64,000 nt of DNA, taken from Tupaia tana. Lineage: Eukaryota > Chordata > Mammalia > Scandentia > Tupaiidae. The stretch is taken from NCBI GenBank assembly GCA_026018925.1, contig JAKSZU010000213.1, positions 62,001 through 126,000 on the forward strand, given 5' to 3'. Numbering within the stretch: the first letter of the stretch is position 1; every line of letters begins with the position of its first letter. Under the pieces are notes generated by a model. The model made no database searches. It was not told the DNA's origin and worked only from the letters and a program-made list of their open reading frames with translations. The translations under genes and the position numbers were made by a program. Below, in pieces: positions 1 to 13,570 of this stretch.

Positions 1-305
1 GAGCAGAGAGAGACAGAGACCTCAGGGACACAGAGACAGAGATAGAAGGCCAGAGGGGCTCCCTACCACACTAGCTTTGCTTGCTGGAGGCTGAATTATG
101 AGTAGAAAATCTTCATTTCTCCTGAGCCCTGAAATATCTAGTTCCCAGTATCCATGTGGAATCTTCTCAGAGAATGCCTCAACTCTCCTGCCTGGGAGAA
201 AGGAGCAGAAGGGCTTATTAACAAAACAGAAGATGGAGCTGAGAGCCAGATAGAAATTCTACTTTTCAAAAAATCGTAAAATGGAAAAATTACCAAAAAA
301 AAAAT
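1..305 (+). repeat. Partial monomer at left edge
   Basis: The monomer lacks only about its first ten bases. It carries CTCAGGGACAC, an ACAGAAG change and CAGATAG, with a TTCAAAAAATCG linker like the p9/p16 tail. The array continues beyond the window. Confidence 0.9.
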
Positions 306-2512
306 GAGGAGACAGGAGCAGAGAGAGACAGAGACCTCAGAGACACAGAGACAGAGATAGAAGGCCAGAGGGGCTCCCTCCCACACTAGCTTTGCTCGCT
401 GGAGGCTGAATTATGAGTAGAAAATCTTCATTTCTCCTGAGCCCTGAAATATCTTGTTCCCAGTATCCATGTGGAATCTTCTCAGAGAATGGCTCAACTC
501 TCTTGCCTGGGAGAAAGGAGCAAAAGGGCTTATTAACAAAACAAAAGATGAAGCTGAGAGCCAGAGAGAAATTCTACCTTTAAAAAAATCGTAAAAAGGA
601 AAAATTACCAAAAAAAAAATGAGGAGACCGGAGCAGAGAGAAACAGAGACCTCAGAGACACAGAGACAGAGATAGTAGGCCCGAGGGGCTCCCTACCACA
701 CTAGCTTTGCTTGCTGGAGGCTGAATTATGAGTAGAAAATCTTCATTTCTCCTGAGCCCTGAAATATCTAGTTCCCAGTATCCATGTGGAAACTTCTCAG
801 AGAATGTCTCAACTCTCTTGCCTGGGAGAAAGGAGCAGAAGGGCTTATTAACAAAACAAAAGATGGAGCTGAGAGCCAGAGAGAAATTCTACCTTTAAAA
901 AAATCGTAAAAAAGAAAAATTACCAAAAATTAAAATGAGGAGACAGGAGCAGAGAGAGACAGAGACCTCAGAGACACAGAGACAGAGACAAAAGGCCAGA
1001 GGCGCTCCCTACCACACTAGGTTTGCTTGCTGGAGGCTGAATTCTGAGTAGAAAATCTTCATTTCTCCTGAGCCCTGAAATATCTAGTTCCCAGTATCCA
1101 TGTGGAATCTTCTCAGAGAATGGCTCAACTCTCCTGCCTGGGAGAAAGGAGCAGAAGGGCTTATTAACAAAACAAAAGATGGAGCTGAGAGCCAGAGAGA
1201 AATTCTACCTTTAAAGAAATCGTAAAAAGGAAAAATTACAAAAAAAAAATGAGGAGACAGGAGCAGGGAGAGACAGAGACCTCAGGGACACAGAGACAGA
1301 GATAGAAGGCCAGAGGGGCTCCCTACCACACTAGCTTTGCTTGCTGGAGGCTGAATTATGAGTAGAAAATCTTCATTTCTCCTGAGCCCTGAAATATCTA
1401 GTTCCCAGTATCCATGTGGAATCTTCTCAGAGAATGGCTCAACTCTCCTGCCTGGGAGAAAGAGCAGAAGGGCTTACTAACAAAACAAAAGATGGAGCTG
1501 AGATCTAGAGAGAAATTCTACCTTTAAAAAAATCGTACAAAGGAAAAATTTCCAAAAAAAAAATGAGGAGACAGGAGCAGAGTGAGACAGAGACTTCAGA
1601 GACACAGAGACAGAGATAGAAGGCCAGAGGGGCTCCCTACCACTCTAGCTTTGCTTGCTGGAGGCTGAATTATGAGTAGAAAATCTTCATTTCTCCTGAG
1701 CCCTGAAATATCTAGTTCCCAGTATACATGTGTAATCTTCTCAGAGAATGGCTCAACTCTCCTGCCTGGGAGAATGGATCAGAAGGGCTTATTAACAAAA
1801 CAAAAGATGGAGCTGAGAGCCAGAGAGAAATTCTACCTTTAAAAAAATCGTAAAAAGGAAAAATTACCAAAAAAATAAAATAAGGAGACAGGAGCAGAGA
1901 GAGACAGAGACCTCAGAGACACAGAGACAGAGATAGAAGGCCAGAGGGGCTCCCTACCACACTAGCTTTGCTTGCTGGAGGCTGAATTATGAGCAGAAAA
2001 TCTTCATTTCTCCTGAGCCCTGAAATATCTAGTTCCCAGTATCCATGTGGAATCTTCTCAGAGAATGGCTCAACTCTCCTGCCTGGGAGAAAGGATCAGA
2101 AGGGCTTATTAACAAAACAAAAGATGGAGCTGAGAGCCAGAGAGAAATTCTACCTTTAAAAAAATCGTAGAAAGGAAAAATTACCAAAAAAAAATGAGGA
2201 GACAGGAGCAGAGAGATACAGAGACCTCAGAGACACAGAGACAGAGACAGAAGGCCAGAGGGGCTCCCTACCACACTAGCTTTGCTTGCTGGAGGCTGAA
2301 TTATGAGTAGAAAATCTTCATTTCTCCTGAGCCCTGAAATATCTAGTTCCCAGTATCCATGTGGAATCTTCTCAGAGAATGGCTCAACTCACCGGCCTGG
2401 GAGAAAAGAGCAGAAGGGCGTATTAACAAAACAGAAGATGGAGCTGAGAGCCAGATAGAAATTCTACCTTTCAGAAAATCGTAAAATGGAAAAATTACCA
2501 AAAAAAAAAAAT
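306..2512 (+). repeat. Seven mixed monomers, left part of array
   Basis: These monomers start at 306, 621, 937, 1251, 1565, 1882 and 2196. Subtypes include a p1/p3 hybrid at 621, a p4-like unit at 937 (GGCGCTCC, TAAAGAAATCG) and a p8-like unit at 2196 (GGGCGTATT, CAGAAAATCG). The order p1/p3, p4, three others, p8 is a shortened and altered form of the 33-mer order seen on the right. Confidence 0.75.
621..936 (+). repeat. Hybrid monomer, p1 head and p3 tail
   Basis: The head has ACCGG and GGCCCGAGG, typical of p1. The tail has GTAAAAAAG and ends AATTAAAATGAGG, typical of p3. The body has GTGGAAACTTCTC together with GAATGTCTC. The next monomer is p4-like, so p2 appears to have been lost by an in-register exchange between p1 and p3. 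Confidence 0.65.
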
Positions 2513-5500
2513 GAGGAGAAAGGAGCAGAGAGAGACAGAGACCTCAGAGACACAGAGACAGAGATAGAAGGCCAGAGGTGCTCCCTACCACACTAGCTTT
2601 GCTTGCTGGAGGCTGAATTATGAGTAGAAAATCTTCATTTCTCCTGAGCCCTGAAATATCTAGTTCCCAGTATCCATGTGGAATCTTCTCAGAGAATGGC
2701 TCAACTCTCCTGCCTGGCAGAAAGGAGCAGAAGGGCTTATTAACAAAACAAAAGATGGACCTGAGAGCCAGAGAGAAATTCTACCTTTAAAAAAATCGTA
2801 AAAAGGAACAATTACAAAAAATTAAAAAGAGGAGACAGGAGCAGAGAGAGACAGAGACCTCAGAGACACAGAGACAGAGATAGAAGGCCAGAGGGGCTCT
2901 CTATCACACTAGGTTTGCTTGCTGGAGGCTGAATTCTGAGTAGAAAATCTTCATTTCTCCTGAGCCCTGAAATATCTAGTTCCCAGTATCCATGTGGAAT
3001 CTTCTCAGAGAATGCTCAACTCTCCTGCATGGGAGAAAGGAGCAGAAGGCTTATTAACAAAACAAAAGATGGAGCTGAGAGCCAGAGAAAAATTCTACCT
3101 TTAAAAAATCGTAATATTGAAAAATTACCAAAAAAAATGAGGAGACAGGAGCAGAGAGAGACAGAGACCTCAGAGACAGAGAGACAGAGATAGAAGGCCA
3201 GAGGGGCTCCCTACCACACTAGCTTTGCTTGCTGGAGGCTGAATTATGAGTAGAAAGTCTTCCTTTCTCCTGAGCTCTAAAATATCTAGTTCCCAGTATC
3301 CATGTGGAATCTTCTCAGAGAATGGCTCAACTCTCCTGCCTGGAGAATGGATCAGAAGGGCTTATTAACAAAACAAAAGATGGAGCTGAGAGCCAGAGAG
3401 AAATTCTACCTTTAAAAAAATCGTAAAGAGGAAAAATTACCAAAAAAATAAAATATGGAGACAGGAGCAGAGAGAGACAGAGACCTCAGAGACACAGAGA
3501 CAGAGATAGAAGGCCAGAGGGGCTCCCTACCACACTAGCTTTGCTTGCTGGAGACTGAAATATGAGCAGAAAATCTTCATTTCTCCTGAGCCCTGAAATA
3601 TCTACGTTCCCAGTATCCATGTGGAATCTTCTCAGAGAATGGCTCAACTCTCTTGCCTGGGAGAAAGGAGCAGAAGGGCTTATTAACAAAACAAAAGATG
3701 GAGCTGAGAGCCAGAGAGAAATTCTACCTTTAAAAAATCGTAACAAGGAAAAATTACCAAAAAGAAAAATGAGGAGACAGGAGCAGAGAGAGACAGAGAC
3801 CTCAGAGACACAGAGACAGAGATAGAAGGCCAGAGGGGCTCCCTACCACACTAGCTTTGCTAGCTGGAGGCTGAATTATGAGTAGAAAATCTTCATTTCT
3901 CCTGAGCCCTGAAATATCTAGTTCCAGTATCCATGTGGAATCATCTCAGAGAATGGCTCAACTCTCCTGCCTGGGAGAAAGGAGCAGAAGGGCTTATTAA
4001 CAAAACAAAAGATGGAGCTGAGAGCCAGAGAGAAATTCTACCTTTAAAAAAATCATAAAAAGGAAAAATTACCAAAAAAAAAATGAAGAGACAGGAGCAG
4101 AGAGTGACAGAGACCTCAGAGACACAGAGACAGAGATAGAAGGCCAGAGGGCCTCCCTACCACACTAGCTTTGCTTGCTGGAGGCTGAAATATGAGTAGA
4201 AAATCTTCATTTCTCCTGAGCCCTGAAATATCTAGTTCCCAGTATCCATGTGGAATCTTCTCAAAGAATGGCTCAACTCTCCTGCCTGGGAGAAAGGAGC
4301 AGAGGGCTTATTAACAAAACAAAAGATGGAGCTGAGAGCCAGAGAGAAATTCTACCTTTAAAAAAATAGTAGAAAGGAAAAATTACCAAAAAAATATGAG
4401 GAGACAGGAGCAGAGAGATACAGAGACCTCAGAGACACAGAGACAGAGACAGAAGGCCAGAGGGGCTCCCTACCACACTAGCTTTGCTTGCTGGAGGCTG
4501 AATTATGAGTAGAAAATCTTCATTTCTCCTGAGCCCTGAAATATCTAGTTCCCAGTATCCATGTGGAATCTTCTCAGAGAATGGCTCCACTCTCCTGCCT
4601 GGGAGAAAGGAGCAGAAGGGCTTATTAACAAAACAGAAGATGGAGCTGAGAGCCAGATAGAAATTCTACCTTTCAAAAAATCGTAAAATGAAAAAATTAC
4701 AAAAAAAATATGAGGAGACAGGAGCAGAGAGAGACAGAGACCTCAGAGACACAGAGACAGAGACAGAAGGCCAGAGGGGCTCCCTACCACACTAGCTTTG
4801 CTTGCTGAGGCTGAATTATGAGTAGAAAATCTTCATTTCTCGTGAGCCCTGAAATATCTAGTTCCAGTATCCATGTGGAATCTTCTCAGAGAATGGCTCA
4901 ACTCTCCTGCCTGGCAGAAAGGAGCAGAAGGGCTTATTAACAAAACAAAAGATGGAGCTGAGAGCCAGAGAGAAATTCTACCTTTAAATAAATCGTAAAA
5001 AGGAACAATTACCAAAAATTAAAATGTAGAGACAGGAGCAGAGAGAGACAGAGACCTCAGAGACACAGAGACAGAGATAGAAGGCCAGAGGGGCTCTCTA
5101 TCACACTAGGTTTGCTTGCTGGAGGCTGAATTCTGAGTAGAAAATCTTCATTTCTCCTGAGCCCTGAAATATCTAGTTCCAGTATCCATGTGGAATCTTC
5201 TCAGAGAATGGCTCAACTCTCCTGCATGGGAGAAAAGGAGCAGAAGGGCTTATTAACAAAACAAAGATGGAGCTGAGAGCCAGAGAAAAAATTGTACCTT
5301 TAAAAAATCGTAAAATTGAAAAATTACCAAAAAAAAAATGAGGAGACAGGAGCAGAGCGAGACAGAGACCTCAGAGGACAGAGAGACAGAGATAGAAGGC
5401 CAGAGGGGCTCCCTACCACACTAGCTTTGCTTGCTGGAGGCTGAATTATGAGTAGAAAGTCTTCCTTTCTCCTGAGCTCTAAAATATCTAGTTCCCAGTA

Positions 5501-6278
5501 TCCATGTGGAATCTTCTCAGAGAATGGCTCAACTCTCCTGCCTGGGAGAAAGGAGCAGAAGGGCTTATTAACAAAAAAAAAGATGGAGCTGAGAGCCAGA
5601 GAGAAATTATACCTTTAAAAAAATCGTATAAAGGAAAAATTACCAAAAAAAAATGAGGAGAGAGGAGCAGAGAGAGACAGAGACCTCAGGGACACAGGGA
5701 CAGAGATAGAAGGCCAGAGGGGCTCCCTACCACACTAGCTTTGCTTGCTGGATGCTGAATTATGTGCAGAAAATCTTCATTTCTCCTGAGCCCTGAAATA
5801 TCTAGTTCCCAGTATCCATGTGGAATCTTCTCAGAGAATGCTCAACTCTCCTGCCTGGGAGAAAGGAGCAGAAGGGCTTATTAACAAAACAAAAGATGGA
5901 GCTGAGAGCCAGAGAGAAATTCTACCTTTAAAAAAATCTTAAAAGGGAAAAATTACAAAAAAAAAATGAGGAGACTGGAGCAGGAGAGACAGAGACCTCA
6001 GAGACACAGAGACAGAGATAGAAGGCCAGAGGGGCTCCCTACCACACTAGCTTTGCATGCTGGAAGCTGAATTATGAGTAGAAAATCTTCATTTCTCCTG
6101 AGCCCTGAAATATCTAGTTCCCAGTATCCATGTGGAATCTTCTCAGAGAATGGCTCAACTCTCCTGCTGGTAGAAAGGAGCAGAAGGGCTTATTAACAAA
6201 ACAAAAGATGGACCTGAGAGCCAGAGAGAAATTCTACATTAAAAATTCATAAAAAGAAAAAATTACCAAAAAAAAAAT
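2513..6278 (+). repeat. Twelve-monomer block matching HOR positions p9/10 to p21
   Basis: Monomers start at 2513, 2829, 3139, 3455, 3771, 4085, 4398, 4712, 5026, 5340, 5655 and 5968. Their subtype order is p9/p10 hybrid, p11, p12, p13, p14, p15, p16, p17, p18, p19, p20 and p21 head, the same order as in the right-hand HOR copies. The block therefore predates, or was copied with, the 33-mer. Many single-base deletions (for example GTTCCAGT for GTTCCCAGT at 3924, 4864 and 5170) suggest poor consensus here. Confidence 0.8.
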
Positions 6279-9200
6279 GAGGAGACACGAGCAGAGAGAG
6301 ACAGAGACCTCAGAGACACAGAGACAGAGATAGAAGGCAAGAGGGGCTCCCTACCACACTAGCTTTGCTTGCTGGCGGCTGAATTATGAGTAGAAAATCT
6401 TCATTTCTCCTGAGCCCTGAAATGTCTAGTTCCCAGTATACATGTGGAATCTTCTCAGAGAATGGCTCAACTCTCTTGCCTGGGAGAAAGGAGCAAAAGG
6501 GCTTATTAACAAAACAAAAGATGAAGCTGAGAGCCAGAGAGAAATTCTACCTTTAAAAAAATCGTAAAAAGGAAAAATTACCAAAAAAAAATGAGGAGAC
6601 AGGAGCAGAGAGATACAGAGACCTCAGGGAAACAGAGACAGAGATAGAAGGCCAGAGGTGCTCCCTACCACACTAGCTTTGCTTGCTGGAGGCTGAATTA
6701 TGAGTAGAAAATCTTCATTTCTCCTGAGCCCTGAAATATCTAGTTCCCAGTATCCATGTGGAATCTTCTCAGAGAATGGCTCAACTCTCCTGCCTGGCAG
6801 AAAGGAGCAGAAGGGCTTATTAACAAAACAAAAGATGGACCTGAGGGCCAGAGAGAAATTCTACCTTTAAAAATTCATAAAAAGGAAAAATTACCAAAAA
6901 AAAAAATGAGGAGAGAGGAGCAGAGAGAGACAGAGACCTCAGAGACACAGAGACAGAGATAGAAGCAAGAGGGGCTGCCTACCACACTAGCTTTGCTTGC
7001 TGGAGGCTGAATTATGAGTACAAAATCTTCATTTCTCCTGAGCCCTGAAATATCTAGTTCCCAGTATACATGTGGAACCTTCTCAGAGAATGGCTCAACT
7101 CTCTTGCCTGGGAGAAAGAGCAAAAGGGCTTATTAACAAAACAAAAGATGAAGCTGAGAGCCAGAGAGAAATTCTACCTTTAAAAAAATCGTAAAAAGGA
7201 AAATTACCAAAAAAAAATGAGGAGACAGGAGCAGAGAGATACAGAGACCTCAGGGACACCGAGACAGAGATAGTAGGCCAGAGGGGCTCCCTACCACACT
7301 AGCTTTGCTTGCTGGAGGCTGAATTATGAGTAGAAAATCTTCATTTCTCCTGAGCCCTGAAATATCTAGTTCCCAGTATCCATGTGGAATCTTCTCAGAG
7401 AATGGCTCAACTCTCCTGCCTGGGAGAAAGAGCAGAAGGTCTTATTAACAAAACAAAAATAGAATGGAAGCTGAGGTCTAGAGAGAAATTCTACCTTTAA
7501 AAAAATCGTAAAAAGAAAAAATTACCAAAAAAAATGAGGAGACAGGAGCAGAGTGAGATAGAGACTTCAGAGACACAGAGACAGAGATAGAAGGTCAGAG
7601 GGCCTCCCGACCACTCTAGCTTTGCTTGCTGGAGGCTGAATTATGAGTAGAAAATCTTCATTTCTCCTGAGCCCTGAAATATCTAGTTCCCAGTATCCAT
7701 GTGTAATCTTCTCAGAGAATGGCTCAACTCTCCTGCCTGGGAGAATGGATCAGAAGGGCTTATTAACAAAACAAAAGATGGAGCTGAGAGCCAGAGAGAA
7801 ATTCTACCTTTAAAAAAAATCGTAAAGAGGAAACATTACCAATAAAATAAAATAAGGAGACAGGAGCAGAGAGAGACAGAGACCTCAGAGACAGAGAGAC
7901 AGAGATAGAAGGCCAGAGGGGCTCCCTACCACACTAGCTTTGCTTGCTGGAGACTGAATTATGAGCAGAAAATCTTCATTTCTCCTAGCCCTGAAATATC
8001 TAGTTCCCAGTATCCATGTGGAATCTTCTCAGAGAATGGCTCAACTCTCTTGCCTGGGAGAAAGGAGCAGAAGGGCTTATTAACAAAACAAAAGATGGAG
8101 CTGAGAGCCAGAGAGAAATTCTACCTTTAAAAACATCGTAACAAGGAAAAATTACCAAAAAGAAAAATGAGGAGACAGGAGCAGAGAGAGACAGAGACCT
8201 CAGAGACACAGAGACAGAGATAGAAGGCCAGAGGGGCTCCCTACCACACTAGCTTTGCTTGCTGGAGGCTGAATTATGAGTAGAAAATCTTCATTTCTCC
8301 TGAGCCCTGAAATATCTAGTTCCCAGTATCCATGTGGAATCTTCTCAGAGAATGGCTCAACTCTCCTGCCTGGGAGAAAGGAGCAGAAGGGCTTATTAAC
8401 AAAACAAAAGATGGACCTGAGAGCCAGAGAGAAATTCTACCTTTAAAAAAATCGTAGAAAGGAAAAATTACCAAAAAAAAAATGAGGAGACAGGAGCAGA
8501 GAGATACAGAGACCTCAGAGACACAGAGACAGAGACAGAAGGCCAGAGGGGCTCCCTACCACACTAGCTTTGCTGGCTGGAGGCTGAATTATGAGTAGAA
8601 AATCTTCATTTCTCCTGAGCCTGAAATATCTAGTTCCCAGTATCCATGTGGAATCTTCTCAGAAAAATGGCTCAACTCACCTGCCTGGGAGAAAGGAGCA
8701 GAAGGGCGTATTAACAAAACAGAAGATGGAGCTGAGAGCCAGATAGAATTCTACCTTTCAGAAATCGTAAAATGGAAAAATTACCAAAAAAAAAATGAGG
8801 AGAAAGGAGCAGAGAGAGACAGAGACCTCAGAGACACAGAGACAGAGATAGAAGGCCACAGGGGCTCCCTACCACACTACTTTGCTTGCTGGAGGCTGAA
8901 TTCTGAGTAGAAAATCTTCATTTCTCCTGAGCCCTGAAATATCTAGTTCCCAGTATCCATGTGGAATCTTCTCAGAGAATGGCTCAACTCTCCTGCATGG
9001 GAGAAAGGAGCAGAAGGGCTTATTAACAAAACAAAAGATGGAGCTGAGAGCCAGAGAAAAATTGTACCTTTAAAAATTCGTAAAATTGAAAAATTACCAA
9101 AAAAAAAATGAGGAGACAGGAGCAGAGCGAGACAGAGACCTCAGAGACAGAGAGACAGAGATAGAAGGCCAGAGGGGCTCCCTACCACACTAGCTTTGCT

Positions 9201-10684
9201 TGCTGGAGGCTGAATTATGAGTAGAAAGTCTTCCTTTCTCCTGAGCTCTAAAATATCTAGTTCCCAGTATCCATGTGGAATCTTCTCAGAGAATGGCTCA
9301 ACTCTCTTGCCTGGGAGAAAGAGCAAAAGGGCTTATTAACAAAACAAAAGATGGAGCTGAGATCTAGAGAGAAATTCTACCTTTAAAAAAATCGTACAAA
9401 GGAAAAATTACCAAAAAAAATATGAGGAGACAGGACCAGAGTGAGACAGAGACTTCAGAGACACAGAGACAGAGATAGAAGGCCAGAGGGGCTCCCTAAC
9501 ACTCTAGCTTTGCTTGCTGGAGGCTGAATTATGAGTACAAAATCTTCATTTCTCCTGAGCCCTGAAATATCTAGTTCCCAGTATCCATGTGGAATCTTTT
9601 CGGAGAATGGCTCAACTCTCCTGCCTGGCAGAAAGGAGCAGAAGGGCTTATTAACAAAACAAAAGATGGAGCTGAGAGCCAGAGAGAAATTCTACCTTTA
9701 AAAAAATCGTAAAAAGGAACAATTACCAAAAATTAAAACGAGGAGACAGGAGCAGAGAGAGACAGAGACTTCAGAGACACAGAGACAGAGATAGAAGGCC
9801 AGAGGGGCTCTCTATCACACTAGGTTTGCTTGCTGGAGGCTGAATTCTGAGTAGAAAATCTTCATTTCTCCTGAGCCCTGAAATATCTAGTTCCCAGTAT
9901 CCATGTGGAATCTTCTCAGAGAATGGCTCAACTCTCCTGCATGGGAGAAAGGAGCAGAAGGGCTTATTAACAAAACAAAAGATGGAGCTGAGAGCCAGAG
10001 AAAAATTCTAACTTTAAAAAACCGTAAAATTGAAAAATTACCAAAAAAAAAAATGAGGAGACAGGAGCAGAGAAAGACAGAGACCTCAGAGACAGAGAGA
10101 CAGAGATAGAAGGCCAGAGGGGCTCCCTACCACACTAGCTTTGCTTGCTGGAGGCTGAATTATCAGCAGAAAGTCTTCCTTTCTCCTGAGCCCTGAAATA
10201 TCTAGTTCCCAGTATCCATGTGGAATCTTCTCAGAGAATGGCTCAACTCTCCTGCCTGGGAGAAAGGATCAGAAGGGCTTATTAACAAAACAAAAGATGG
10301 AGCTGAGAGCCAGAGAGAAATTCTACCTTTAAATAAATCGTAGAAATTAAAAATTACCAAAAAAAAAATGAGGAGACAGGAGCAGAGAGATACAGAGACC
10401 TCAGAGACACAGAGACAGAGACAGAAGGCCAGAGGGGCTCCCTACCACACTAGCTTTGCTTGCTGGAGGCTGAATTATGAGTAGAAAATCTTCATTTCTC
10501 CTGAGCCCTGAAATATCTAGTTCCCAGTATCCATGTGGAATCTTCTCAGAGAATGGCTCAACTCCCTGCCTGGGAGAAAGGAGCAGAAGGGCGTATTAAC
10601 AAAACAGAAGATGGAGCTGAGAGCCAGATAGAAATTCTACCTTTCAGAAAATCGTAAAATGGAAAAATTACCAAAAAAAAAAAT
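6279..10684 (+). repeat. Fourteen-monomer block, rearranged subtypes
   Basis: Monomers start at 6279, 6593, 6908, 7219, 7536, 7854, 8169, 8484, 8797, 9110, 9424, 9740, 10055 and 10370. The six from 6908 to 8796 match those from 12259 to 14145 in order and variants, about 5.35 kb apart. Subtypes absent from the 33-mer occur here, such as the TACATGTGGAACC / GAGTACAAAATC unit at 6908 and the GAGGTCTAGAG unit at 7219. The block ends with a p33-like monomer before the next p1. Confidence 0.75.
7219..7535 (+). repeat. Monomer with small internal insertion
   Basis: A GAGGTCTAGAG-type monomer in which the usual CAAAAGATGGAGCTG reads CAAAAATAGAATGGAAGCTG near 7456, adding a few bases. The sister copies at 12572 and 19804 lack the insertion, so it is private to this copy or a consensus error. 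Confidence 0.6.
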
Positions 10685-11631
10685 GAGGAGACAGGAGCAG
10701 AGAGAGACAGAGACCTCAGAGACACAGAGACAGAGATAGAAGGCCCGAGGGGCTCCCTACCACACTAGCTTTGCTTGCTGGAGGCTGAATTATGAGTAGA
10801 AAATCTTCATTTCTCCTGAGCCCTGAAATATCTAGTTCCCAGTATCCATGTGGAATCTTCTCAGAGAATGTCTCAACTCTCTTGCCTGGGAGAAAGGAGC
10901 AGAAGGGCTTATTAACAAAACAAAAGATGGAGCTGGGAGCCAGAGAGAAATTCTACCTTTAAAAAAATCGTAAAAAGGAAAAATTACCAAAATAAAAAAG
11001 AGGAAACAGGAGCAGAGAGAGACAGAGACCTCAGAGACACAGAGACAGAGATCGAAGGCCAGAGGGGCTCCCTACCACACTAGCTTTGCCTGCTGGAGGC
11101 TGAATTATGAGTAGAAAATCTTTCTTTCTCCTGAGCCCTGAAATATATAGTTCCCAGTATCCATGTGGAATCTTCTCAGAGAATGGCTCAACTCTCCTGC
11201 CTGGGAGAAAGGAGCAGAAGGGCTTATTAACAAAAGAAAAGATGGAGCTGAGAGCCAGAGATAAATTCTACCTTTAAAAAAATCGTAAAATGGAAAAATT
11301 ACCAAAAAGAAAAATGACGAGACAGGAGCAGAGAGAGACAGAGACCTCAGAGACACAGAGACAGAGATAGAAGGCCAGAGGGGCTCCCTACCACACGAGC
11401 TTTGCTTGCTGGAGGCTGAATTATGAGTAGAAAATCTTCATTTCTCCTGAGCCCTGAAATATCTAGTTCCCAGTATCCATGTGGAAACTTCTCAGAGAAT
11501 GGCTCAACTCTCCTGCCTGACAGAAAGGAGCAGAAGGGCTTATTAACAAAACAAAAGATGGAGCTGAGAGCCAGAGAGAAATTCTACCTTTAAAAAAATC
11601 GTAAAAAAGAAAAATTACCAAAAATTAAAAT

Positions 11632-11944
11632 GAGGAGACAGGAGCAGAGAGAGACAGAGACCTCAGAGACACAGAGACAGAGACAAAAGGCCAGAGGCGC
11701 TCCCTACCACACTAGGTTTGCTTGCTGGAGGCTGAATTCTGAGTAGAAAATCTTCATTTCTCCTGAGCCCTGAAATATCTAGTTCCCAGTATCCATGTGG
11801 AATCTTCTCAGAGAATGGCTCAACTCTCCTGCCTGGGAGAAAGGAGCAGAAGGGCTTATTAACAAAACAAAAGATGGAGCTGAGAGCCAGAGAGAAATTA
11901 TACCTTTAAAAAAATCGTATAAAGGAAAAATTACCAAAAAAAAT
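11632..11944 (+). repeat. Hybrid monomer, p4 head and p19-like tail
   Basis: The head has GACAAAAGG, GGCGCTCC, AGGTTTGC and GAATTCTGAG, as in p4. The tail has GAAATTATACC and CGTATAAAGG, as in p19-like units. The next monomer has the p21 markers GCATGCTGGAAGC. The same hybrid recurs at 16982, so it formed before that local duplication. In the right-hand HOR copies p4 instead has GAGTAATTC and TAAAGAAATCG. Confidence 0.65.
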
Positions 11945-13516
11945 GAGGAGACTGGAGCAGGGAGAGACAGAGACCTCAGAGACACAGAGACAGAGATAGA
12001 AGGCCAGAGGGGCTCCCTACCACACTAGCTTTGCATGCTGGAAGCTGAATTATGAGTAGAAAATCTTCATTTCTCCTGAGCCCTGAAATATCTAGTTCCC
12101 AGTATCCATGTGGAATCTTCTCAGAGAATGGCTCAACTCTCCTGCCTGGTAGAAAGGAGCAGAAGGGCTTATTAACAAAACAAAAGATGGACCTGAGAGC
12201 CAGAGAGAAATTCTACATTTAAAAATTCATAAAAAGGAAAAATTACCAAAAAAAAAATGAGGAGACAGGAGCAGAGAGAGACAGAGACCTCAGAGACACA
12301 GAGACAGAGATAGAAGGCAAGAGGGGCTGCCTACCACACTAGCTTTGCTTGCTGGAGGCTGAATTATGAGTACAAAATCTTCATTTCTCCTGAGCCCTGA
12401 AATATCTAGTTCCCAGTATACATGTGGAACCTTCTCAGAGAATGGCTCAACTCTCTTGCCTGGGAGAAAGGAGCAAAAGGGCTTATTAACAAAACAAAAG
12501 ATGAAGCTGAGAGCCAGAGAGAAATTCTACCTTTAAAAAAATCGTAAAAAGGAAAAATTACCAAAAAAAATGAGGAGACAGGAGCAGAGAGATACAGAGA
12601 CCTCAGGGACACCGAGACAGAGATAGTAGGCCAGAGGGGCTCCCTACCACACTAGCTTTGCTTGCTGGAGGCTGAATTATGAGTAGAAAATCTTCATTTC
12701 TCCTGAGCCCTGAAATATCTAGTTCCCAGTATCCATGTGGAATCTTCTCAGAGAATGGCTCAACTCTCCTGCCTGGGAGAAAGAGCAGAAGGGCTTATTA
12801 ACAAAACAAAAGATGGAGCTGAGGTCTAGAGAGAAATTCTACCTTTAAAAAAATCGTAAAAAGAAAAAATTACCAAAAAAAATGAGGAGACAGGAGCAGA
12901 GTGAGATAGAGACTTCAGAGACACAGAGACAGAGATAGAAGGCCAGAGGGCCTCCCGACCACTCTAGCTTTGCTTGCTGGAGGCTGAATTATGAGTAGAA
13001 AATCTTCATTTCTCCTGAGCCCTGAAATATCTAGTTCCCAGTATCCATGTGTAATCTTCTCAGAGAATGGCTCAACTCTCCTGCCTGGGAGAATGGATCA
13101 GAAGGGCTTATTAACAAAACAAAAGATGGAGCTGAGAGCCAGAGAGAAATTCTACCTTTAAAAAAATCGTAAAGAGGAAACATTACCAATAAAATAAAAT
13201 AAGGAGACAGGAGCAGAGAGAGATAGAGACCTCAGAGACAGAGAGACAGAGATAGAAGGCCAGAGGGGCTCCCTACCACACTAGCTTTGCTTGCTGGAGA
13301 CTGAATTATGAGCAGAAAATCTTCATTTCTCCTGAGCCCTGAAATATCTAGTTCCCAGTATCCATGTGGAATCTTCTCAGAGAATGGCTCAACTCTCTTG
13401 CCTGGGAGAAAGGAGCAGAAGGGCTTATTAACAAAACAAAAGATGGAGCTGAGAGCCAGAGAGAAATTCTACCTTTAAAAACATCGTAACAAGGAAAAAT
13501 TACCAAAAAGAAAAAT

Positions 13517-13570
13517 GAGGAGACAGGAGCAGAGAGAGACAGAGACCTCAGAGACACAGAGACAGAGATA
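13517..13570 (+). repeat. Purine-rich GACAGA-like block of the monomer
   Basis: About 54 bases made almost entirely of G, A and a few C, with overlapping GACAGAGA and GAGACAC units, so it resembles a degenerate 6-bp microsatellite inside each monomer. It recurs in every monomer. Subtype variants include GAGAGATACAG, GAGAGTGACAG, GAGTGAGACAG, GAGAAAGACAG and GACAGAGAGAC. It is the most strand-asymmetric part of the unit. Confidence 0.85.

Noticed and set aside
3455-3770. TCTACGTTCCC in the p13-like monomer as a new regulatory site
   Set aside because: It is a single-base insertion in TCTAGTTCCC plus a substitution in one copy, in the error-prone left interval. No other copy has it.
13517-13570. 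Plain (GACAGA)n microsatellite
   Set aside because: It is only about 54 bp, degenerate, and always embedded in the 315-bp unit, so it is part of the satellite rather than an independent repeat.
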